In this document: positions 8,300 to 14,796 of the stretch, piece after piece
Layout of the letters: the number at the start of each line of letters is the position of its first letter
How positions within the stretch are numbered: position 1 is the first letter of the stretch
From: Gracilaria vermiculophylla
Lineage: Eukaryota > Rhodophyta > Florideophyceae > Gracilariales > Gracilariaceae
Length of the DNA stretch: 14,796 bases
NCBI GenBank assembly: GCA_019155205.2
Contig: JAHNZQ020000004.1
Coordinates: 135,261 to 150,056, forward strand
Direction: 5' to 3'
Notes under the pieces: model-generated
What the model saw: only the letters and a program-made list of their open reading frames with translations
What the model was told of the DNA's origin: nothing
Database searches by the model: none
Translations under genes and position numbers: made by a program

Positions 8300-9715
8300 C
8301 TACTTCTAAATGGGGCGAAAGCCGAGAAGTGATTAAAAGAGCTTAATAAATAAGCGATCATATTCATAGATTCACATCAAAATGCCAAGTGTCTTATATT
8401 TTTGAAATAGACTTTACACGCGCACTGCTTTTCAATGTTACGGAGTTTTAACATGCGTTAGTAGCAATCAAAAGGTGAATAATCTTCTTCATATCGATCA
8501 AAATTCTAAGGTATGCGGTCCGCAGACAATTTTACGTCTTAAATTATTTATAATTGCCATAACGATATGATGTTTTCTCTTTAAACGATTATTCTACACT
8601 TTATCTAGCACGTGTCGAGCTTCAATGATGGAAAAATGAAAAGAAATTGGTCATGAACACTCGAGATTCTAAATATGAATTCTGATTTGGATATATCACA
8701 ACTTATTAGAATAGGGTGTACTCCAATTCTGGAGCTATTTGAACATATTGAACAAATATTTCATGTTTTCGAGTTATGACAGTTCATCCCTGGTTGACAA
8801 CCGAAACTCTCGCATGTTTAAATGTTGGCCAATTTTTAGATTACTGAGAGATCTAAACCATTGAAAAAAAAGTAGGTGACAATTTTTGTGTCTGTTGCCC
8901 ATATCTCTCGTGCTCTCATGTGTGTTGGGCCCGTTTCCCAATTCGAGAGGGCAAGGAATACCCGGTGTACACAGCTTTGAAGACAGTTGTCTATGAAAAT
9001 CAGCTGTTTCATTTTAGAATCTGCTTCGTTATCACGAGACGAAGTCATGAACGACAGTAAATTAGTAATCGAATTTCCAAGGACCAATAACAGAACTCCA
9101 AGTATTACTCAAAAACAGAATATCAGAATTTCTTCCTGGCATCGTGAGACATTTTGCCATCCCGAATGGAATCAGAGATAAAGACAAGCACAGATTTATA
9201 CCCATCCATAACCCAATTCATTTGTGACCAATCAATTCGAAATTTAATAAGATGTTTTATGACCTGTTCTGTGGAAAAATATCTCCATAAGCAGGAAATG
9301 GAAAGCGGGAGCTCCACCTACTTTCCATCGTTGACCTTCGCTTTGGGATGTATCCACGTATCACATGTCAATGTTCAGTCCAAATGGTTGAGCGTCAGCC
9401 AAATTTATGAACTCAGCACAGATTGTTGACTCCTTGTAGAAATGAGTGACGTTGTCTCTCATTGACTTCTAACAAGTCTCTCATCAATGGTCTCATTACT
9501 CTATTGTGATAATAAAAAACCATCTCTGTGCAAAGTCATTCATGTTCTGCCATGTTTTAGCGATAACAACTCTTCTGATTCAGCTCTCCTGATTTGTCTG
9601 AACTGCAGAAGTGGAACGCCGAAAAGAATCAATGTCCTCTAGGGTTTTCTTGATTTCAGTTTTTTTCGCAAATACAAACAGCATTGTGATTCTACTGGTG
9701 TTCTTTCCGGATCTG
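8300..9715. other. AT-rich intergenic DNA, no gene seen
   Basis: Open frames here are all below 95 codons, overlap on both strands and have the lysine-, asparagine- and isoleucine-rich make-up of random AT-rich sequence. No signal peptide, domain motif, tRNA or long repeat was recognised. Imperfect short repeats of TCTCTCAT occur at about 9455-9495. Confidence 0.6.
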
Positions 9716-9723
9716 TATAAAAA
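9716..9723 (+). promoter_or_regulatory. TATA box of the cysteine-rich protein gene
   Basis: TATAAAAA sits 97-104 bp upstream of the ATG at 9820. A start site about 30 bp downstream would give a 5' leader of roughly 70 nt. The call rests on motif and position. Confidence 0.55.
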
Positions 9724-9819
9724 CGAATCTCTTACGTTTACGAAGCTAAGAAAGATGTCGACTCGCTCTACCACCTGAAGCAAATCAAAACCTTAGCTTC
9801 TTCCCTCTTCGTATTAAGA

Positions 9820-10440
9820 ATGCAAAGCATTTTCTTTGTTCTCGCTCTTTTGACAGTTTTTCACGTATCTAATTCCCTCAGCAAAACGGAAAACATTGGA
9901 GAATTGAAAGAAAGTCAAGAAATACCACTTCATCAAAAGATCTTCAGCCATGCCACAGTTCATTCTGGGAAAAGAGGCATCGATAGATCTCTCACTCTCT
10001 TGAAGGAAAACAGGCAAGGTGTGAATTGCGAAGAAATATACTGCGGTCATAGTATCCCTTGCTGTGAGGGCTATTCTTGTGGTTCTAGTTCGTATTGTAC
10101 ACCCGATTGCGAAGGACGCAGATGCGGTCATCCTGATCAATGTTGCGATGGATTCTTCTGCTCTCAGGATGGTGAATGTAAAAGGTATTGTGCTGAGCCC
10201 GATGAAAGTTGTGGGGAGGGCTTAGCGTGTTGTAATAGCCCTCTGTATAATTGCGATCAGGGAACTTGCAAAGAGTGTTCATTTTCCTCTTGCGGCAGCC
10301 ACGTAGAGTGCTGCAGTGGATATTCTTGTGATGGAGACCCTGGCAATTGTCAGCCTTGTCCAGCATACTGCGGGCATGGGGAAACCTGTTGCCCGGGTCA
10401 GTACTGTAACGGATATATGTGTGTCCGCGAAACTGAATAA
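9820..10440 (+). CDS. Secreted protein with five tandem six-cysteine knottin-like modules
   Basis: The 206-residue product starts with a signal peptide (hydrophobic core IFFVLALLTVF, likely cleaved near residues 19-21). A cysteine-free, charged region follows (about 22-69) with a dibasic KR at 51-52 that could be a processing site. Residues 70-201 hold exactly 30 cysteines in five consecutive modules of the form C-x(3-6)-C-x5-CC-x(4-6)-C-x(4-6)-C, beginning at C70, C97, C124, C153 and C180, with linkers of only 2-3 residues. This order (C, C, CC, C, C) is that of inhibitor-cystine-knot folds, found in protease inhibitors, antimicrobial peptides, channel-active peptides and structural wall proteins. 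Nothing distinguishes among these, so the function is unknown. The gene is intronless as read, the start is fixed by the signal peptide, and a TATA box lies about 100 bp upstream. Confidence 0.9.
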   Translation: MQSIFFVLALLTVFHVSNSLSKTENIGELKESQEIPLHQKIFSHATVHSGKRGIDRSLTLLKENRQGVNCEEIYCGHSIPCCEGYSCGSSSYCTPDCEGRRCGHPDQCCDGFFCSQDGECKRYCAEPDESCGEGLACCNSPLYNCDQGTCKECSFSSCGSHVECCSGYSCDGDPGNCQPCPAYCGHGETCCPGQYCNGYMCVRETE

Positions 10441-11845
10441 CGACGAAAATCGATGACCGCAGTATCAGCGCAAAAGGTCTACATAGTTTCTCGCGAGTGC
10501 GGAAATAGACCAATGTGGCAACTAAGCCGGGAACCTGTGCGTATCATTTACAGCCTCTGCCAGATAGCATTGTGATTAGGAGACTCGAAAACTTGCAAGA
10601 TGAATTAATGATAGGAATTCTGTTTGATTTTACGTACTATAATCTACCTGATGCTGATGAGCCTTTTTGTTGCTAGCGAACCCCTTACTGAGATTTGCAA
10701 GAACTGCAAACTTTCAAAATTATGGTGCGTCATCTGGCAACATAAAATGCTCGAAGAACAACATCATGGGAAGAATCAATGATGTCTTCGCATTCTGTAC
10801 TCGTGGTCTCTCTATTAGCCACGGAAAATACACATAGATTACCTGATATTTCAAAACATCCTTGTTAGAATAGACAATGAAAGCGTCCTGAAATACACAA
10901 ATTTTTTAACACACAAATGTAGAAAAATATACTGAAAACGGAGAAAAAAGTCCTTTTATTCTTTGTGTTTTTGTATTTTCAAGTTCCTCCTAAAATATCA
11001 ATTGATCTTTTATTGTAACAATTCTTTGATTCACCCGAAAATCTGTACGTGAAATGGTTTCATGTAGTTTTGGCATCAAACGAAAATATTAAATTTATTT
11101 CATGATGCAAGAAAGCTATCATTTTTTAATGCTATTCTAGTTGCGAAATCCTTGTTTCTGAAATAATTCGCAATTTTTAGGTTACAGTTTGTTATCAAGT
11201 ACAGCTAATTATGTATGCATTGGAGCATTTTGACTATTGCTCAGTACAAAACGATTGTAAAGATGGAAGTGCATGGCTGAACCAATGATGGTCTCTACTT
11301 TTAACAAGGCTCAAATCACTGCATCTGAAAAAGTTGATGGAAATTCGACAATCTGTCTTGACTGGGTCAGAAAGGATTGCGCAGTTGACGCCATTTTATC
11401 ATAATTACCCACAACCGATTAAAGTCAGTTGAAAGTGTGCAGTTCTTTTTCAAGACACTAAAGTGTGGAATATCAAAGACTGAGTTTTGAATCAACGCTA
11501 TAAATCTTGTGTGTACTATGTCTTCTGTGTACATTAGTCTTTCTTTTTTGACAGACAGAAGTACATTTTAATACTACACACTGTGATTTATGTTCTTCAG
11601 CAGCCTATGAATGCGGAGTTGGAAATGGATTTTATTACTTATGGATCTTGACGGATTTATGTAAACTTTTGCTGCTCATTAAAACCATTTTTGTGCACGC
11701 ACTGTAATAATTGGTCGGAGTCTTTCATGCTATGGTTCCATGCACAGCGGAGAATTGTTTAAGCTAATTAGTCTTTTATGGTTCTTACAATTCCTGTACT
11801 ATTTTCAGTTCTCTAGTCCGGGCTTACGCGTCATAAGCCGTACAT
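10441..11845. other. AT-rich spacer between two convergent genes
   Basis: The spacer holds the 3' ends of both flanking genes and no supportable reading frame or RNA gene. A minus-strand AATAAA (plus-strand TTTATT at 11631-11636) lies about 210 bp beyond the stop of the 11846-13042 gene and could be its poly(A) signal. No equally clear signal was seen for the plus-strand gene. Confidence 0.5.
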
Positions 11846-13042
11846 CTATTTTTTGTGTAAACGGAACCAGAAATCCCTTGACGTTGACTTTCCAGCTCGA
11901 GAAGTGACGACAATTGTGATTTGGTTCCACTTGGCGAGAATCGGGTCTTCCCAGTAAGAAAGCTTTCCGTCTCGATCTCCAAACATAAGATAAGGGGCGT
12001 GTCGCTCCTTACGAACGAGCTTGGTGTTCATATAGAAGTCAACCTGTCGTACCGGGCCACTTGTCATAGCTCGAAAAGTCAGTTTCATTTTGTCATCAAT
12101 CTGGACATCTCTGAAAAACTCTTGGTCGAGAACTGTTTCTGAAGTAATATCGATCATTTTCAACTCCGTTACGTATGCTTGACCCTCAGTAAACAGAGAT
12201 GAGATATTGACATCCTTGTATGGGTTTCTGAAAGGATTCGAATACGGAGAATCTTTTGCATATATCGCTGGTGGAATTTGCGATTGGTTGAATGGATACG
12301 GTTTCAGATATCCGCCGAGGTGTTCCGTGCAAGGTTCCCGAGAACAAATTCCTGGCTTGTTGACCCCAGCCCAACACCCGTGGTTTTCAGAATTGGATGA
12401 GCGGACGTTTTCTCCGGGATAGAAAACTGGGGTGTAAGACTTGCGAAATGGACCCCCTTTGATCTGCACATCGGCACAACTCCAGTAGTCACCGAAATAA
12501 GAATGAAGCCCAAACCAGTTCAAACCACCAAACCAGGCCCATCCCAAAACATAGTTGCCATCCGGGAAGGACTGCGGAATTTGTACAAAAGTACGGAACA
12601 AGATATCCTGCGTTCCACAGATTCGTTGAACAGAGGTATCGTACTCACACATGTGTGGATCGGAATTAAAACACGCGTAACGAAAAGCAAACTTTTCATG
12701 TGCTTCATGATTCATTCGAAGCGCTTCAGGTACAAGAGCAAAGCGTACAAATCCGCCATGGTGATTATTTTTCGTCCACACAAGAGAAACGTTTTGCCCT
12801 CTTTTGTAGATAGTACGAGTTGGGTCCGGTTTATGCTGCCATGAGTTTTTTGGTATACAAGGGCCTGTGCATGTGTCATTTGGAGAGTGCGTTGGACCCC
12901 CTAATCGACACTCAGGCTTGTTGAAATGGGAGAAATCGGCCTTAGGAACAAGCAGAAAGCTATGAGCCGTTATCGAAGGGAGAAGGCAAGTCATCAGCAA
13001 GATATGAAAGAAAAGGTGCGTACACATCATCTTTTTTAACAT
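11846..13042 (-). CDS. Secreted LPMO-like protein with C-terminal Ig-like domain
   Basis: The 398-residue product looks like a copper-dependent lytic polysaccharide monooxygenase, which oxidatively cleaves polysaccharide chains outside the cell. A signal peptide (1-26, ending PSITA) would be cleaved directly before His27, leaving the N-terminal histidine needed for the copper histidine brace. A second brace histidine is available at NNHHGGFVRF (His94/95). The domain ends with GNYVLGWAWFGG and DYWSCADVQI. There, Tyr186 three residues before Cys189 occupies the place of the axial Tyr/Phe of LPMOs. Cysteine-rich segments (C45, C58, C62, C124, C132, C142, C189) suggest disulphides; NDT, NVS, NQS and NIS are possible N-glycosylation sites. 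Residues about 198-280 form a proline- and asparagine-rich linker. Residues about 290-398 resemble an Ig-like beta-sandwich (VDFYMN, RKERHAPYLMFGDRDG). I cannot assign a CAZy AA family or substrate. Intronless and apparently intact. Confidence 0.85.
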   Translation of the reverse strand: MLKKMMCTHLFFHILLMTCLLPSITAHSFLLVPKADFSHFNKPECRLGGPTHSPNDTCTGPCIPKNSWQHKPDPTRTIYKRGQNVSLVWTKNNHHGGFVRFALVPEALRMNHEAHEKFAFRYACFNSDPHMCEYDTSVQRICGTQDILFRTFVQIPQSFPDGNYVLGWAWFGGLNWFGLHSYFGDYWSCADVQIKGGPFRKSYTPVFYPGENVRSSNSENHGCWAGVNKPGICSREPCTEHLGGYLKPYPFNQSQIPPAIYAKDSPYSNPFRNPYKDVNISSLFTEGQAYVTELKMIDITSETVLDQEFFRDVQIDDKMKLTFRAMTSGPVRQVDFYMNTKLVRKERHAPYLMFGDRDGKLSYWEDPILAKWNQITIVVTSRAGKSTSRDFWFRLHKK

Positions 13043-13132
13043 TTTAACTCAGCCGAAAGAGGTTTCGGATGGATTATGAACTGCCGGTCAGAAAGGTTCA
13101 CAAGTGATGGACTCGAGCTGAACACTCCTGGG

Positions 13133-13139
13133 TTAAATA
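13133..13139 (-). promoter_or_regulatory. TATA-like box of the LPMO-like gene
   Basis: On the minus strand the sequence is TATTTAA, 91-97 bp upstream of the ATG at 13042. The spacing is nearly the same as for the TATA box of the gene at 9820, which supports a shared promoter layout. The motif deviates from consensus. Confidence 0.4.
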
Positions 13140-14796
13140 CAACTTGGAAGAAGCCAGCAGAAAAATATAATTACACTCGCTGGATATAGTTCTTTCGGGG
13201 GTTAGGTGAAATCTGAAATGAAGAAGCAAAAAGTAGGCATAACGAGCGGAACCAAATGCTCCTAAGACAGACACGCAATCCATTTCAAATCCATGAAATA
13301 GGCAGTCCCTCGTGAGCATTGCAGAACCACAGATTGTGATGATGTTATGATCATTGAAACCCAAAGCATATTTTGTTTCATTGAAATTGAGCACTCCTGA
13401 CCATCATGCGCCATGCAATTCTCGACGGTGCTCTTATTGAGTGCAAGAGGGTTTCTTCTTCGGAACATCTAGTTTTTTTTGTAAATATTAACACATTCTT
13501 TCTGAAAGACAATGATATATATTCTGCCTCCGATCAAGATTCGGGTGAGATTCGGATGGGCACTTTCTAATTACCGGCTTTTACATCCTTTAGAATAGAA
13601 AAGCCATGAAAAAAAAAAAACCAAATAAAGAGCCCAAGCATGCTTTCTGATGTTCTCCAAGTACTCACTGCTGAAACCGGGTGTCAACAGTCAAAGATAT
13701 GCATCGAAACTTTTAAACAATGGCATGCGGAAAGTATTCCTCTTGCGTTGATCTATGAGATGGTCTGGGTGTCAACGTACTTTTGGTTCTTGGAAGAGTT
13801 TTCTATCTGAACTGCAGAACCTGTTTCCGAATCTATATTTCCAAAAAAAAGAAAAATAGAAGCAAAATCTGGTGTTTCTGACGCATTCAGACGGTTTGTA
13901 TTTTCTTGAGCTTCAATGAAAGATCTGCGGAATACGGTTACTTTGCACTGAAACAATAGAGTTGAGAATGTTTTATTGAAACTCTCTTTACCTGAAAAAA
14001 AGAGAGCATATCAAAAGGCATCCTGCCTCATACAGTGATTGGGAGACATCACTAATGCAGCTCAAACTCTCACTCTCATTTTATTGACAATTTCTGTCCT
14101 TTGGCGATGAGGGGAATGCCATGCGTGATATGCTTTACCCTGACAGACTTCATAGCCACAGGAGAGCCGTGAAGCTGGATGTAGATATGAAAGGTACTGA
14201 AGTAGAGGTCTTTTGAGTATGGAAATCAATGACAAAGAATAACGGATGAACTTGAACAAATCATGGATATGATGTCTTGGTTTTACTTCAGTTGAAGAGC
14301 TTTTGTAAGCTTCAAGAATTTAGATGTTCAATGAAGCGTTTGTCCTGGATATTTTGGTCAAGGTGAGCTCTACGAAAGCACACCACTGATTAAGTTTTGA
14401 AGTCAAAATTGACTGGACACGATGATCAAAACAGACGAGACAACTTGTAAAGCCGCAGAGCTGAAATGCAACTTGCGCGCAATATGAATGTGTATCGCAC
14501 TCAACGACCTTGATTATAAAATCAATTCGGTACTGTTGGTGCACCGCTGAGTTGCAGAAAGCTCCAAATGCAGGCAAGCAATATCGCGTACCGCATCATG
14601 CTCAATGGTATACGGTTAAAACTAGCTTCATTGTTTCTTTTTAAAACATGTGGAGATTTGCCGAGTGAGGAAATTATCTGGCCATTTGAGGCTCGGGATT
14701 GTAACTGTCGGTGGCAATTGCAAACAAGAGAACGTCAATGTTCTCTCTAGACAGGGAAGCAACAAAGACTGGTTTCATCCCTGTCGCGTTATAGAT
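13140..14796. other. AT-rich DNA, no gene seen
   Basis: Only short, unremarkable frames below 100 codons occur on either strand, with no signal peptide or recognisable domain. A run of 12 adenines ends at about 13620 and is followed by AATAAA at 13624-13629. Promoter elements of the LPMO-like gene beyond the TATA box probably lie in the first few hundred bases but cannot be named. Coding exons of a spliced gene with short exons could be missed. Confidence 0.5.

Noticed and set aside
9123..9429. Overlapping open frames on both strands of up to 91 codons
   Set aside because: They overlap each other, are AT-driven in composition, and show no motif or signal peptide.
10085..10513. Minus-strand 142-codon frame opposite the cysteine-rich gene
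   Set aside because: It is antisense to a clear gene with a signal peptide and modular cysteines, so it is a shadow.
12225..12250. GGATTCGAATAC, resembling a tRNA T-loop
   Set aside because: It lies within the LPMO-like coding sequence, and no acceptor or anticodon stems surround it.
12503..12844. Plus-strand 113-codon frame opposite the LPMO-like gene
   Set aside because: It is a shadow of the minus-strand coding sequence, with no features of its own.
9580..13830. Shared 14-mer TCTGAACTGCAGAA near 9596 and 13808, hinting at a dispersed repeat
   Set aside because: Flanking sequence shows no convincing extension of the match, so it is treated as chance.
1..14796. CRISPR array, tRNA or rRNA genes, prokaryotic operons
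   Set aside because: No regularly spaced direct repeats, tRNA-like folds, rRNA-like blocks or ribosome-binding-site-led gene clusters were seen; the window is eukaryotic.

Overview
The window comes from a eukaryotic nuclear genome. It contains a decayed Ty3/gypsy-type retroelement, TATA boxes upstream of genes, and intronless genes for secreted proteins separated by long AT-rich spacers with no operon structure. The lineage cannot be fixed from the sequence. A compact-gene lineage such as a red alga or an oomycete-like stramenopile fits best, but this is inference.

Positions 1 to about 7396 are a GC-richer graveyard of mobile-element sequence. Region 1-850 is unresolved, with one good TATA box on the minus strand. 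From about 851 to 3740 there is a plus-strand gypsy pol remnant: RNase H, integrase, a long tail and a possible chromodomain. It is broken by stops and frameshifts and has lost catalytic residues. Region 3910-5005 holds a decayed unknown coding sequence, most likely on the minus strand, although the plus strand is also strikingly open. Region 5006-5897 is another unresolved remnant. Two LTR-like copies of about 0.6 kb, at 5898-6525 (+) and 6786-7396 (-), face each other across a 260-bp spacer and form a large imperfect palindrome.

At 7396/7397 the sequence changes abruptly to AT-rich DNA. A degraded minus-strand coding remnant (7429-8299) lies just inside it. The AT-rich part carries two clear, apparently intact genes in convergent orientation. 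One (9820-10440, +) encodes a secreted cysteine-rich protein with five tandem six-cysteine modules of knottin-like spacing. The other (11846-13042, -) encodes a secreted protein with the hallmarks of a copper-dependent lytic polysaccharide monooxygenase (LPMO) plus a C-terminal Ig-like domain. Each has a TATA-like box roughly 90-105 bp upstream of its ATG. Both products should enter the secretory pathway; nothing in the sequence shows that they act together. The remaining AT-rich stretches show no supportable gene.
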